A DNA stretch of 64,000 nt from Clostridiales bacterium. GTDB taxonomy: Bacteria > Bacillota > Clostridia > Lachnospirales > Lachnospiraceae. Shown here one piece after another: positions 1 through 8,352 of this stretch (the first letter of the stretch is position 1; each line of letters begins with the position of its first letter). A program made the position numbers and the translations under genes. The notes beneath the pieces are model-generated. The model ran no database searches and was not told the DNA's origin. It worked only from the letters and a program-made list of their open reading frames with translations. The DNA is taken from contig JAAYPT010000024.1 in NCBI GenBank assembly GCA_012519695.1, positions 16,683-80,682 on the forward strand. The letters are read 5' to 3'.

Positions 1-2
1 GG

Positions 3-167
3 TTTCAACAGAAAATGAAAATTGCCTGTGATACCCAAAATGAAACATACGGATATTGTAATGTGCGAGGTACCTATATCGGGGATGTATTTTATCTGCT
101 GTATGGAGACGGTAGAATTGAGGCATATAACCTGACGGATGGAAGTATGGTAGATGCTATTAACTAA
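3..167 (+). CDS. C-terminal end of a beta-propeller-like protein (partial)
   Basis: The window opens inside a gene. The frame from base 3 is open for 54 codons and stops at TAA 165-167. The readable tail contains two strand-turn-strand units (around GTYIGDVFYLLYGDGRIEAY, then NLTDGSMVDAIN), which look like blades of a beta-propeller (YncE/PQQ/WD-like). No start is visible, so neither function nor localisation can be given. It is followed by a strong bidirectional terminator shared with the convergent PHP gene. The frame is well supported by its clean end before the terminator; the fold assignment is a weak inference. Confidence 0.55.
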   Translation, partial: FQQKMKIACDTQNETYGYCNVRGTYIGDVFYLLYGDGRIEAYNLTDGSMVDAIN

Positions 168-200
168 AAAACAGAATAATCAACTCTCGTAAATAAATAC

Positions 201-229
201 AAAAGCTGTGGTATTTTGCCACAGCTTTT
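201..229. terminator. Bidirectional Rho-independent terminator
   Basis: Perfect 11-bp stem 201-211 / 219-229 (AAAAGCTGTGG / CCACAGCTTTT) with a 7-nt loop. A-rich and T-rich flanks let it serve both the partial + strand gene and the - strand PHP gene. Confidence 0.85.
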
Positions 230-234
230 GAACA

Positions 235-1035
235 TTAAAGTTTATAAAAACTAGGTTTTCGATTTTTATATACAGTGTAATAAGAAAATCCCGCATCTTT
301 TAAAATGGCAGGTACTTTGTTGAAATCAAAAGCCACATGTTCCGGCTTATGCGCATCGGCACCAATGGTAATGATTTCGCCTCCAAGTTCACGGTAACGT
401 TTCAAAATCGCTTCGGTAGGGTTAGGATGCCCAAGTCCGTATTTAAATCCACCGGTGTTAATTTCGATGCCTTTTCCCTTTTGAATCAGGGTACGAAGAA
501 TTTCATCAATCACGTCTGCAAATTTCTCATAGGTGTAATAGGTGTTGGTATTAGGACCGTATCGCACCACATAGTCAATATGTCCATATACATCGAAGCA
601 GTCAAAAACTGCAAGATTTTCTAATATAGATTCAAAATATTCCCGATATGCATCATCTTCGGATTTTCCGTCATAGTATTCCGGATAATAAGGGTCCATG
701 TGGTGAACTACATGGGAAGAACCGATGACAAAGTCAAAAGGATATTTTTCAATGATTTCAGGAAGCTCTTGTGCAAGATGTGGTTGCAGTCCAAGCTCCA
801 GACCAATATATACTGGAAATTTGGCAGAAAAATCCTGTTGAATGTCTGTCAGTTCTGAAAAGTAAGCAGGAAAATCAATTAAGAATTCATCTGGGGTTTT
901 TGGATAATCAATATCCAAGTGGTCGGTAAAACAGAGTCCGCCCAAGCCTTTTGCCTGCGCAGAACGAATCATGTCACGAGGGTCAGCATCGCTGTCACCG
1001 GAAAAATGCGTGTGCATATGTGTATCCCAAAGCAT
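235..1035 (-). CDS. PHP-domain phosphatase, histidinol-phosphatase (HisK) family
   Basis: A 266-aa PHP-superfamily metal-dependent phosphoesterase, of the type annotated as histidinol-phosphatase (HisK/HisJ), which makes histidinol from histidinol phosphate. The N-terminal DTHMHTHFSGD carries the metal-binding HxH motif; further ligands are in FTDHLDID, the GSSHVVHH segment, YGHIDYVVRY and GADAHKPEH near the C-terminus. An in-frame ATG at 1056 exists, but the codons after it overlap a perfect AAAGGAGG ribosome binding site that sits 8 nt before the ATG at 1035, so I start there (MLWDTHMH). No his genes are nearby, so the true substrate may differ. It stands alone on the minus strand and ends at the bidirectional terminator. 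Confidence 0.85.
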   Translation of the reverse strand: MLWDTHMHTHFSGDSDADPRDMIRSAQAKGLGGLCFTDHLDIDYPKTPDEFLIDFPAYFSELTDIQQDFSAKFPVYIGLELGLQPHLAQELPEIIEKYPFDFVIGSSHVVHHMDPYYPEYYDGKSEDDAYREYFESILENLAVFDCFDVYGHIDYVVRYGPNTNTYYTYEKFADVIDEILRTLIQKGKGIEINTGGFKYGLGHPNPTEAILKRYRELGGEIITIGADAHKPEHVAFDFNKVPAILKDAGFSYYTVYKNRKPSFYKL

Positions 1036-1197
1036 AAATAAGCCTCCTTTGTTCATATTTCACAGTTTAATATATATGAAATGTATTATTTTGTCAAAAG
1101 ATAATGGAATATAGGTCATATATACCGTAAAAAGTGAGTGAAAAGCAGTTTACGCAAAAAAAAATAGTGAAAAAATTAACAAAGTTGAAAATGACAC

Positions 1198-1254
1198 TTG
1201 AATTTTGGACAAAGATTGGGTAAAATGTATCTAGATTTGGGTTATTATCCCAAA
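1198..1254 (+). promoter_or_regulatory. Promoter and leader hairpin of gap
   Basis: TTGAAT (1198-1203), 17-bp spacer, TAAAAT (1221-1226), then a short leader containing a 6-bp hairpin TTTGGG/CCCAAA (1236-1254). It fits a sigma-A promoter for gap. The 160 bp further upstream holds only A-rich sequence. Confidence 0.6.
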
Positions 1255-1292
1255 GTAAAATTAAATTCATTCAAAATTAGGAGGAATTAAAC

Positions 1293-2309
1293 ATGTCAGT
1301 AAGAGTAGCAATCAATGGATTTGGACGTATTGGACGTTTAGCATTCAGACAGATGTTCGGTGCAGAAGGATACGAAGTAGTAGCAATCAACGATTTAACA
1401 AGCCCTAAAATGTTAGCACACTTGTTAAAATATGATTCATCTCAGGGTAAATATGAATTAGCAGATAAAGTAACTGCTGGTGAAGATTCTATCACTGTTG
1501 ATGGAAAAGAAATCAAAATCTACGCTTTCCCAGATGCAAACAACTGCCCATGGGGAGAATTAAAAGTAGACGTTGTATTAGAGTGTTCTGGATTCTATAC
1601 ATCCAAAGAAAAAGCACAGGCTCATATCAACGCTGGTGCTCGTAAAGTTGTTATTTCTGCTCCAGCAGGAAACGACCTTCCTACCGTTGTTTACAATACA
1701 AACCACGAGACATTAAAAGCAAGCGATACAATCATTTCTGCAGCTTCTTGTACAACAAACTGCTTAGCACCAATGGCTGACGCTTTAAACAAATATGCAC
1801 CAATCCAGTCCGGTATTATGTGTACAATCCATGCTTACACAGGAGATCAGATGACATTAGACGGACCACAGAGAAAAGGTGATTTAAGAAGATCTCGTGC
1901 AGCAGCAGTTAACATCGTTCCTAACAGCACAGGTGCTGCAAAAGCAATCGGATCAGTTATCCCAGAATTAAACGGAAAATTAATCGGTTCTGCACAGCGT
2001 GTACCTACCCCAACAGGTTCTACAACTATCTTAACAGCAGTAGTTAAGAAAGCTGGAGTAACAAAAGAAGATATCAATGCAGCTATGAAAGCAGCATCTA
2101 ACGAATCTTTCGGATACAACGAAGACGAAATCGTTTCTTCTGATATCGTAGGAATGAGATTTGGATCTTTATTCGATGCAACTCAGACTATGGTAAACCA
2201 GGTATCTGATGACTTATATGAAGTACAGGTTGTTTCTTGGTATGACAACGAAAACAGCTACACAAGCCAGATGGTTCGTACAATCAAATACTTCTCTGAA
2301 TTAGCTTAA
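1293..2309 (+). CDS. gap: Glyceraldehyde-3-phosphate dehydrogenase, type I
   Basis: Phosphorylating GAPDH: converts glyceraldehyde-3-phosphate, NAD and phosphate to 1,3-bisphosphoglycerate in the cytosol. 338 aa, the usual size. The N-terminal Rossmann motif NGFGRIGR, the catalytic [10 protein letters not shown] cysteine around residue 153, and the C-terminal [13 protein letters not shown] segment are all intact. The start is preceded by AGGAGG 7 nt upstream. It is first in a gap-pgk-tpi cluster, but a strong terminator follows it, so most gap transcripts probably end there. Codon use is strongly biased (GCA, TTA, AAA, few rare codons), as expected for a highly expressed gene. Confidence 0.98.
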   Translation: MSVRVAINGFGRIGRLAFRQMFGAEGYEVVAINDLTSPKMLAHLLKYDSSQGKYELADKVTAGEDSITVDGKEIKIYAFPDANNCPWGELKVDVVLECSGFYTSKEKAQAHINAGARKVVISAPAGNDLPTVVYNTNHETLKASDTIISAASCTTNCLAPMADALNKYAPIQSGIMCTIHAYTGDQMTLDGPQRKGDLRRSRAAAVNIVPNSTGAAKAIGSVIPELNGKLIGSAQRVPTPTGSTTILTAVVKKAGVTKEDINAAMKAASNESFGYNEDEIVSSDIVGMRFGSLFDATQTMVNQVSDDLYEVQVVSWYDNENSYTSQMVRTIKYFSELA

Positions 2310-2353
2310 TTGTAATTAGCAAATTCAATAGTATTGACAACAAGACTCAGGAA

Positions 2354-2387
2354 GGGGTCCGGTCTTATGGACCGGACTTCTTTTTTA
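2354..2387 (+). terminator. Rho-independent terminator of gap
   Basis: Stem GTCCGGT 2357-2363 / ACCGGAC 2371-2377, loop of 7 nt, then TTCTTTTTT. The dispersed repeat copy 1 starts right after this T-tract. Confidence 0.85.
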
Positions 2388-2513
2388 TACAATAGGAAAT
2401 TGCGTCCTATTGCATAAAAACGCTCCGCTAAGGAAGCACACCTCGTGGAGAAGAAATTAGTCGTAAACGACATCGCTCGGGCGCGAAAGAGTCCGACAAG
2501 CGGACTCTTTGTT
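2388..2513 (+). repeat. Terminator-associated multi-hairpin repeat, copy 1
   Basis: About 125 bp, nearly identical to 13567-13693 and 37468-37593. Four stems can be drawn: CAATAGGA/TCCTATTG (2390-2412), CTCCGC/GTGGAG (2423-2450, one G-U), GTCG/CGAC (2460-2471), and a 10-bp terminator-like stem AAAGAGTCCG/CGGACTCTTT (2486-2510). It begins 1-3 nt after the gap terminator T-tract and lies 45 bp before pgk. The stretch between gap and pgk holds nothing else recognisable. Confidence 0.85.
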
Positions 2514-2555
2514 CCGCAAGTAGCGACAACAATCTTTTAGAAAAGGAGAAATATT

Positions 2556-3767
2556 ATGTCTTTAAACAAACTCTCAGTAGATGATATTAATGTAAAAGGA
2601 AAACGTGTTCTTTGTAGATGTGACTTCAATGTACCTTTAAAGGATGGAAAAATTACAGACGAAAACCGTTTAGTAGCAGCTCTTCCTACAATTAAGAAGT
2701 TAGTAGCTGATGGAGGAAAGGTAATTCTTTGCTCTCATTTAGGAAAAGTAAAAACAGAAGAAGATAAGAAAACAAAAACTCTTGCTCCAGTAGCACAGAG
2801 ACTTTCTGAATTATTAGGACAGGAAGTAAAATTTGCAGCAGATCCAGAAGTTGTAGGACCAAATGCAAAAGCAGCAGTAGAAGCTATGAAAGACGGAGAT
2901 GTTATTCTTTTAGAGAATACACGTTTCAGAGCAGAAGAAACAAAGAACGGAGAAGCTTTCTCTAAAGACCTTGCTTCTTTATGCGACGTATTTGTAAACG
3001 ATGCATTCGGTACAGCTCATAGAGCACACTGCTCTAACGTAGGTGTTGCTGGTTTAGTTGATACAGCAGCAGTTGGATACTTAATGCAGAAAGAAATCGA
3101 TTTCTTAGGAAATGCAGTAGAAAAGCCAGTTAGACCTTTCGTAGCAATTCTTGGTGGAGCTAAGGTTGCTGATAAATTAAACGTTATCTCTAACTTATTA
3201 GAGAAATGTGATACTTTGATCATCGGTGGTGGTATGGCATTCACATTCTTAAAAGCACAGGGATATGAAATCGGAAAATCTTTAGTAGATGATACAAAGC
3301 TTGATTATTGTAAAGAAATGCTTGCAAAAGCTGAAAAACTTGGGAAGAAATTATTACTTCCAATCGACACAGTAGCAGCAGATGCATTCCCAGATCCAAT
3401 CGATGCTGAAATTCCAGTAGAAGTATATGGAGTAGAAGCTATGCCAGCAGACAAAGCAGGATTCGATATCGGACCTAAGACAGCTGCATTATACGCAGAT
3501 GCTGTTAAATCTGCTAAGACTGTTGTATGGAACGGACCAATGGGTATCTTTGAAAACCCGGTACTTGCAAAAGGTACAATCGCAGTAGCAGAAGCATTAG
3601 CTGAAACAGATGCAACTACTATCATCGGTGGTGGAGATTCAGCAGCAGCAGTTAACCAGTTAGGATTTGGTGATAAGATGACTCATATCTCTACTGGTGG
3701 TGGAGCTTCTCTTGAATTCTTAGAAGGAAAAGAATTACCAGGTGTAGCAGCAGCTAACGATAAGTAG
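2556..3767 (+). CDS. pgk: Phosphoglycerate kinase
   Basis: Transfers phosphate from 1,3-bisphosphoglycerate to ADP, giving ATP and 3-phosphoglycerate. 403 aa, normal for the family. The signature [18 protein letters not shown] is near residue 21, followed by the SHLGK substrate loop, the [11 protein letters not shown] hinge region, [10 protein letters not shown], and the nucleotide loop GGGDSAAAV near residue 360. The AAAGGAGAAA ribosome binding site is 7 nt before ATG. It follows gap and precedes tpi, each separated by an unusual structured spacer instead of the tight spacing of a typical operon. Codon use shows the same high-expression bias as gap. Confidence 0.98.
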   Translation: MSLNKLSVDDINVKGKRVLCRCDFNVPLKDGKITDENRLVAALPTIKKLVADGGKVILCSHLGKVKTEEDKKTKTLAPVAQRLSELLGQEVKFAADPEVVGPNAKAAVEAMKDGDVILLENTRFRAEETKNGEAFSKDLASLCDVFVNDAFGTAHRAHCSNVGVAGLVDTAAVGYLMQKEIDFLGNAVEKPVRPFVAILGGAKVADKLNVISNLLEKCDTLIIGGGMAFTFLKAQGYEIGKSLVDDTKLDYCKEMLAKAEKLGKKLLLPIDTVAADAFPDPIDAEIPVEVYGVEAMPADKAGFDIGPKTAALYADAVKSAKTVVWNGPMGIFENPVLAKGTIAVAEALAETDATTIIGGGDSAAAVNQLGFGDKMTHISTGGGASLEFLEGKELPGVAAANDK

Positions 3768-3955
3768 ACCGAAAGCAACTAGCGATTGACAAGCGAAGCT
3801 TAGGCAGAGCGTGTTGCGAGGTCGTTCAGTGAGCTTAGCGAGAGCAAGCCGCTTGTGGCGAAGCTAGAGCTTAGCGAAGTGAACATTAATACGAACATGA
3901 GCCGAAGGCGAAATGTGAGGTTAGTGTGAACTTCCTTATACATCCTTATGAAAAT
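3768..3955 (+). repeat. Structured GC-richer spacer with internal repeats between pgk and tpi
   Basis: 188 bp with no ORF. The motif AGCTTAGCGA(A/G) recurs: GCGAAGCTTAGG near 3796, GAGCTTAGCGAG near 3832, GAGCTTAGCGAAGTGAAC near 3867. Inverted segments (CAAGCG near 3790 with CGCTTG near 3850) allow a long folded structure. Composition is clearly more GC-rich than the flanking genes. It is a different family from the terminator-linked repeat. Confidence 0.6.
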
Positions 3956-3975
3956 ATTACGGAGGAAATAAAATC

Positions 3976-4725
3976 ATGGCAAGAAAGAAAATTATTGCAG
4001 GAAACTGGAAAATGAACAAAACTCCAAGTGAAGCAGTAGCTTTAGTAAACGAGTTAAAACCATTAGTAGCAAATGATGACGTAGATGTAGTATTCTGTGT
4101 ACCAGCTATCGACATCATTCCAGCTATGGAAGCAGCAAAAGGTTCTAACATCAACATTGGTGCTGAGAATATGTATTTTGAAGAAAGCGGAGCATACACA
4201 GGAGAAATTTCCCCTGCAATGTTAACAGACGCTGGTGTAAAATACGTTGTATTAGGACATTCTGAAAGAAGAGAATACTTCGCAGAAACAGATGAAACTG
4301 TAAATAAGAAAGTATTAAAAGCTTTCGAACATGGTATTACACCAATCATCTGCTGTGGAGAATCTTTAACACAGAGAAAACAGGGCATCTACATTGACTG
4401 GATTCGTATGCAGATTAAGATTGCATTCCAGAATGTAACCGCAGATCAGGCAAAAACAGCTGTTATCGCTTACGAACCAATCTGGGCTATCGGAACTGGT
4501 GAAACAGCAACATCTGATCAGGCTGAAGAAGTATGCGCAGCAATTCGTGCATGCATCAAAGAAGTTTATGATGAAGCAACAGCAGAAGCAATCCGTATTC
4601 AGTACGGCGGATCTGTAAATGCAGGAAATGCAGCAGAATTATTTGCAAAACCAGACATTGATGGTGGTTTAGTAGGTGGAGCTTCCTTAAAGGCAGACTT
4701 CGGAAAAATCGTAAATTATAAATAA
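3976..4725 (+). CDS. tpiA: Triosephosphate isomerase
   Basis: Interconverts dihydroxyacetone phosphate and glyceraldehyde-3-phosphate. 249 aa, full length. The N-terminal AGNWKMNKT carries the catalytic Lys, GHSERREYF the catalytic His, [11 protein letters not shown] the catalytic Glu and loop 6, and YGGSVNAGN with GGLVGGASL the phosphate-binding loops. ACGGAGGAA precedes the ATG by about 8 nt. It is third in the glycolytic cluster. No phosphoglycerate mutase or enolase follows; the next gene is an unrelated response regulator beyond a large inverted repeat. Confidence 0.98.
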   Translation: MARKKIIAGNWKMNKTPSEAVALVNELKPLVANDDVDVVFCVPAIDIIPAMEAAKGSNINIGAENMYFEESGAYTGEISPAMLTDAGVKYVVLGHSERREYFAETDETVNKKVLKAFEHGITPIICCGESLTQRKQGIYIDWIRMQIKIAFQNVTADQAKTAVIAYEPIWAIGTGETATSDQAEEVCAAIRACIKEVYDEATAEAIRIQYGGSVNAGNAAELFAKPDIDGGLVGGASLKADFGKIVNYK

Positions 4726-4769
4726 GTATCAGATTGCTATAAACTGACAGATTATAATAAGAATAAGAA

Positions 4770-4816
4770 AATGAAAGGATTATTGTAGAAGAGGATTTTA
4801 CAATAATCCTTTCATT
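4770..4816. terminator. 18-bp perfect inverted repeat after tpiA
   Basis: AATGAAAGGATTATTGTA (4770-4787) pairs perfectly with 4799-4816 around an 11-nt loop. It is placed like a terminator for tpiA but has no T-tract on the + strand, so termination efficiency is uncertain. Confidence 0.55.
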
Positions 4817-4854
4817 GTTATAGGAATGGTAAAAAACATACGCAGGAGCCCGTT

Positions 4855-5562
4855 ATGAACAAAGAAAAAATACTAATTGTGGAAGATGATAGTGATATCA
4901 ATAGTCTGTTGTGTAAAATTTTAGAAAAAGAAGGATTTGAAACAGTAAGTGCCTATTCCGGAAGCGAGGCATTATTGCGAATTTCTATGGAACAATTTGA
5001 CATGATGTTATTAGACCTAATGATTCCGGGAACTACAGGAGAAGAAGTGATAAAGCAGTTGCGGGAAAAAGAAAATGAGATTCCGATTCTGGTGTTAACA
5101 GCAAAAGCAACATTAGAAGATAAAGTTTCTGTATTAGATTTAGGTGCAGATGATTATCTTACCAAACCCTTTGAAAACGAAGAAGTTGTAGCAAGAGTGA
5201 ATGCAAGATTGCGTCGCTTTCGCAAAAAGAGTAAGGAGAACGAAAAGAGAGAATCCGGTTTTCAAAAGTTGCAGTTTAAAAATCTGGTATTAGATAAAGA
5301 AGCTCGTACTTGTTATGTGAAAGAAAAAGAAATTTCTCTTACAGCATTAGAATTTGATATTTTAACACTTCTGCTAGAACATCCGGATAAAGTATATTCA
5401 AAGGAAAACATATATCAGGCAATATGGAAAGAAAACTATATCGGAGAAGATAGTACCGTTAGTGTACATGTCAGCAATATTCGGAAAAAAATAGCAGTGT
5501 GTGATAAAGAAGAGTATATAAAAACAGTGTGGGGAATCGGATTTAAGCTTGCAAATCTTTAA
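4855..5562 (+). CDS. OmpR-family response regulator
   Basis: Two-component response regulator of 235 aa. The receiver domain (about 1-120) has the acidic pair at the start (IVEDDSD), the phospho-acceptor Asp in MLLDLMIPG, a Thr in LVLTAK, and Lys in DDYLTKPF. The winged-helix DNA-binding domain (about 135-233) carries the OmpR pattern (ALEFDILTLLLEHP, DSTVSVHVSNIRKKI, KTVWGIGFKL). The partner kinase is encoded three genes downstream (7361-8257), with an ABC exporter between, an arrangement typical of lantibiotic/bacitracin response modules. The inducing compound cannot be inferred. Its stop codon lies inside the tandem operator described at 5557-5578. Confidence 0.93.
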   Translation: MNKEKILIVEDDSDINSLLCKILEKEGFETVSAYSGSEALLRISMEQFDMMLLDLMIPGTTGEEVIKQLREKENEIPILVLTAKATLEDKVSVLDLGADDYLTKPFENEEVVARVNARLRRFRKKSKENEKRESGFQKLQFKNLVLDKEARTCYVKEKEISLTALEFDILTLLLEHPDKVYSKENIYQAIWKENYIGEDSTVSVHVSNIRKKIAVCDKEEYIKTVWGIGFKLANL

Positions 5563-5611
5563 ACTTTCTTTAAACTTTATTTAGGACTTTTAAAAACTCT
5601 TTTTCTATAAT
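5557..5611 (+). promoter_or_regulatory. Tandem 11-bp direct repeat operator and promoter of the ABC/HK operon
   Basis: CTTTAAACTTT occurs twice back to back (5557-5567, 5568-5578). It is followed by a weak -35 (near AGGACT, 5583-5588), about 17 bp, and TATAAT (5606-5611). Tandem half-sites on an 11-bp repeat, next to a poor -35, are what an activating OmpR-family regulator uses. The likely binder is the regulator encoded immediately upstream. The repeat overlaps that gene's stop codon. Confidence 0.6.
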
Positions 5612-5640
5612 AAAGTAGAAAAGAAAAGAGGAGAACAAGC

Positions 5641-6573
5641 ATGGAAAAAGAAATTTTAAAGATTTCAGATATGACAAAATTATATCAGGGAAAAGCAGCA
5701 TTAAATCATGTATCTATGTCTATCAGACAAGGACAGATTTATGGATTAGTAGGAAATAACGGAGCAGGTAAGACAACGTTAATGCGTATGATTACCGGGA
5801 CTTCTTTTTGGGATACCGGAAGACTGGAATTATTCGGAGTAGAACAGTCAGAAAAAAGTGGAAGAGAACGCAAGCGAATTGGTTCAATGTTGGAAACACC
5901 TGCTTTTTTTGAAAATATGACAGGAAGACAGAATCTGGAATATTATCGAATTCAATTGGGAATTCCGGGAAAACAGCAGGTAGAGGAATTGTTAGAACAG
6001 GTGGGACTGTCTGAGGCAGCAACACAAAAAGTAAAAGGATATTCCCTGGGAATGAAACAACGACTGGGAATTGCCCTTGCCCTTTTAAATCATCCGGATT
6101 TTTTGATATTGGATGAGCCGGTAAACGGATTAGATCCAAAGGGAATGATAGAAATCCGTAATATTTTACTTGGATTAAGCAAAGAAAAGGGAGTTACGAT
6201 TTTAATTTCCAGTCACCTTTTGGCGGAACTTACCAATATTGCAACCTATTTTTGTTTTATGGATAGAGGAAGAATATTAGAAGAAATCAGCAGAGAAACG
6301 TTAGAAGAGAAGTGTCAGACTTACTTAGAACTTAAAATATCTGACAGTGAAAAAATGGCAGTAGTATTAGAAGAACATTTTCCAAAAATGAGATATCGAG
6401 TATACCCTGAAAATATCATTCATATTTACGGCATATTAGAAAAGGAACAAGAAATCAGTGAATTAGCAATAAAAAATGGTATTGGTTTACTGGGACTAAC
6501 TCGAAAAGTAATGAATCTGGAAAATTATTATATGCATTTAATTGGTGAAGAAAGCAAAGAGGGGGAAATGTAA
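5641..6573 (+). CDS. ABC transporter ATP-binding protein, BcrA/lantibiotic-immunity type
   Basis: ATPase subunit of 310 aa of an ABC-2 exporter. The Walker A GNNGAGKTTLM is near residue 38, the signature YSLGMKQRLGIA near 138, Walker B FLILDEPVNGLDP near 157, and the H-loop in ISSHLLAEL. About 90 C-terminal residues follow, as in BcrA-like proteins. The ribosome binding site is GAGGAG. The permease starts 1 nt after its stop, so the two are certainly co-translated. With the regulator and kinase it forms a self-regulated export/immunity module against an envelope-active peptide; the substrate is inferred from family only. Confidence 0.9.
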   Translation: MEKEILKISDMTKLYQGKAALNHVSMSIRQGQIYGLVGNNGAGKTTLMRMITGTSFWDTGRLELFGVEQSEKSGRERKRIGSMLETPAFFENMTGRQNLEYYRIQLGIPGKQQVEELLEQVGLSEAATQKVKGYSLGMKQRLGIALALLNHPDFLILDEPVNGLDPKGMIEIRNILLGLSKEKGVTILISSHLLAELTNIATYFCFMDRGRILEEISRETLEEKCQTYLELKISDSEKMAVVLEEHFPKMRYRVYPENIIHIYGILEKEQEISELAIKNGIGLLGLTRKVMNLENYYMHLIGEESKEGEM

Positions 6574-6574
6574 G

Positions 6575-7351
6575 ATGCTAAATTATATAAAAAGTGAATT
6601 TTATCGAATATTTCATTCTAAGGAAGTATATCTTTTGACCGGAATTTTTGCTGCATTGTTGGCTGCATATAACATTATTCTATACTTTGCACAACGTTCT
6701 TTACCCGGCTTTCTCTATGGTAATACCCATCATGCTTATATAATGATAGATGCTTCAATGGGGATGTTTTTCTATGTCATCATTATTATATGTAGTTCCC
6801 TGGATGGAAGTAGTTTAAAAAATTTGAAAAATTCGGTGGGGTACGGTGTAGACAGAAAAGTTATCTTTTTAGGAAGAGTTATTACACAAGCAATTATTTG
6901 TGTTGTGATGTATCTTGGGTTAATGGGATTTTACTATATTTTGGGAAAAGCATTGCTGGAAGATAGCGGAAGAGAAATATCAGAGATGTTTGTCCGTAGT
7001 ACCTTTGTATGTATTCCAATGTTGCTGGGAGCCCTGGTTTTATATCACTGTTGCATTTTATGGAGTAACAATACGATTATTTCTGCGGTAATTATGATTC
7101 TGATTTTGGATATCATACCAAGAGGAATTGATGTGATAGCTTATAAATTTCCGCAAATAAGAGGATTTAGCAATATGCTGATGCGCAATTTGATGCAGGT
7201 GCAGCTTGTGGAAACGGCAACCGGATATGACCGTGTGTATGGTTGGCAGACAACGGAAGGTGTGATTCGGTGTATTGTGGCCGGAGTTTGTGCAATAGTC
7301 ATTTTTTCTGTATTAGGAATAAAATCAATGCAGAAGAAAGAAATACGTTAA
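6575..7351 (+). CDS. ABC-2 type permease of the exporter
   Basis: Membrane subunit of 258 aa with about six hydrophobic segments (near residues 18-40, 58-78, 105-128, 145-175, 180-205 and 230-250) and an N-terminal LNYIKSEFYRIFHSKEVYLL segment typical of ABC-2/lantibiotic-immunity permeases. A longer frame opens at 6542, but the ATG at 6575 has GAGGGGG 9 nt upstream and gives a sensible N-terminus, so I start there. It works with the ATPase encoded immediately upstream. It ends 9 nt before the kinase gene. Confidence 0.85.
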   Translation: MLNYIKSEFYRIFHSKEVYLLTGIFAALLAAYNIILYFAQRSLPGFLYGNTHHAYIMIDASMGMFFYVIIIICSSLDGSSLKNLKNSVGYGVDRKVIFLGRVITQAIICVVMYLGLMGFYYILGKALLEDSGREISEMFVRSTFVCIPMLLGALVLYHCCILWSNNTIISAVIMILILDIIPRGIDVIAYKFPQIRGFSNMLMRNLMQVQLVETATGYDRVYGWQTTEGVIRCIVAGVCAIVIFSVLGIKSMQKKEIR

Positions 7352-7360
7352 GGTGAAGAA

Positions 7361-8257
7361 ATGGAACAAATAGTAATCATTGTATTGAGCATTTTGCTAT
7401 TAGGAACACTTATTAAGAATAGATTACAAAAAAGAAATTTAAAGGCATTAACAAAAGAATTCGAGATACTTTTGCGAGAAGAAGGAAATGGTGAGCTTCA
7501 TTTAGGCTCACCTTCTTCTGATATGGAAAAATTCGTAGAAGTAGTGAATCATTATCTGGAAAAAACAAAGGAAAATCAATTGGCAGTTGAAAAGAAGGAG
7601 CAACAATTAAAGGATGAAATAGCTAATATTTCCCATGATTTACGAACGCCCCTTACCTCGATGAAGGGATATTTGAGACTTTTAAAAGAAACTCAGGAGG
7701 AAAAAGAACGGGAAGAGTACTTGGGAGTAATTCAGCGAAAGACAGAACAATTGCAGGAATTGATAGAGCAACTGTACGAGTATACCAGTGTAAAAGACAG
7801 AGTACAGAGTGTAAAATTAGAACAAGTGGAACTTTATAGTTTTTTCTGCAATCAGGTATTGAATTATTATCAAAATTTTGAAGAAAAAGGGATAGAGGTA
7901 CAATTACCGGAAGAAAAGTCGTATTCAGTAATGGCAGATGTGAATGCATTGAATCGTGTTTTTGGAAATTTAATTGGAAATGCGTTAAAGTACGGAAAGG
8001 ATTTCTGGCAGATAGGGTTTGCAGATGCAGGAGGACGGATACAGATGATATTCAAAGATCCGGCGGAAAAACTTACAGAAGAAGATGTAGAACACTTATT
8101 TGACCGATTTTATATGCAAGAAGAGTCTCGCACACTGGGCGGTTCCGGATTAGGGCTTACCATTGCAAAAATGTTTATGGAAACTATGGAAGGAGATATG
8201 GAAGCAGAGCTGGAAGAAGCGTGTTTAAAAATAATACTTACGTTCAAAAAAATATAA
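7361..8257 (+). CDS. Sensor histidine kinase, small membrane-anchored type
   Basis: 298 aa. One N-terminal transmembrane helix (about residues 3-18) and almost no extracellular part, then a dimerisation/phosphoacceptor region with IANISHDLRTPLTSMKGYL (the His near residue 92), an N-box NRVFGNLIGNALKYG and a G-box GSGLGLTIAKMF. This is the short architecture of kinases that sense through, or together with, an ABC transporter instead of an external domain. It is last in the exporter operon and is the likely partner of the regulator at 4855-5562. No terminator is visible before the next promoter. Confidence 0.9.
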   Translation: MEQIVIIVLSILLLGTLIKNRLQKRNLKALTKEFEILLREEGNGELHLGSPSSDMEKFVEVVNHYLEKTKENQLAVEKKEQQLKDEIANISHDLRTPLTSMKGYLRLLKETQEEKEREEYLGVIQRKTEQLQELIEQLYEYTSVKDRVQSVKLEQVELYSFFCNQVLNYYQNFEEKGIEVQLPEEKSYSVMADVNALNRVFGNLIGNALKYGKDFWQIGFADAGGRIQMIFKDPAEKLTEEDVEHLFDRFYMQEESRTLGGSGLGLTIAKMFMETMEGDMEAELEEACLKIILTFKKI

Positions 8258-8283
8258 TTTATGTATATTTATTCGTTTAATTG

Positions 8284-8312
8284 GTGTATTACTGGGAAAA
8301 AAGTGCTATAAT
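8284..8312 (+). promoter_or_regulatory. Extended -10 promoter of the receptor diguanylate cyclase
   Basis: TGCTATAAT (8304-8312) is a consensus extended -10. No good -35 lies at 17 bp. It is 40 bp before the ATG at 8353. Confidence 0.5.
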
Positions 8313-8352
8313 AAAAATTAATTATGTGCAACAGCTAAGGCGATAAATATAT

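Noticed and set aside
1847..3625. Minus-strand open frames inside gap and pgk
   Set aside because: They arise from the strong codon bias of these genes; there are no ribosome binding sites and no recognisable domains.
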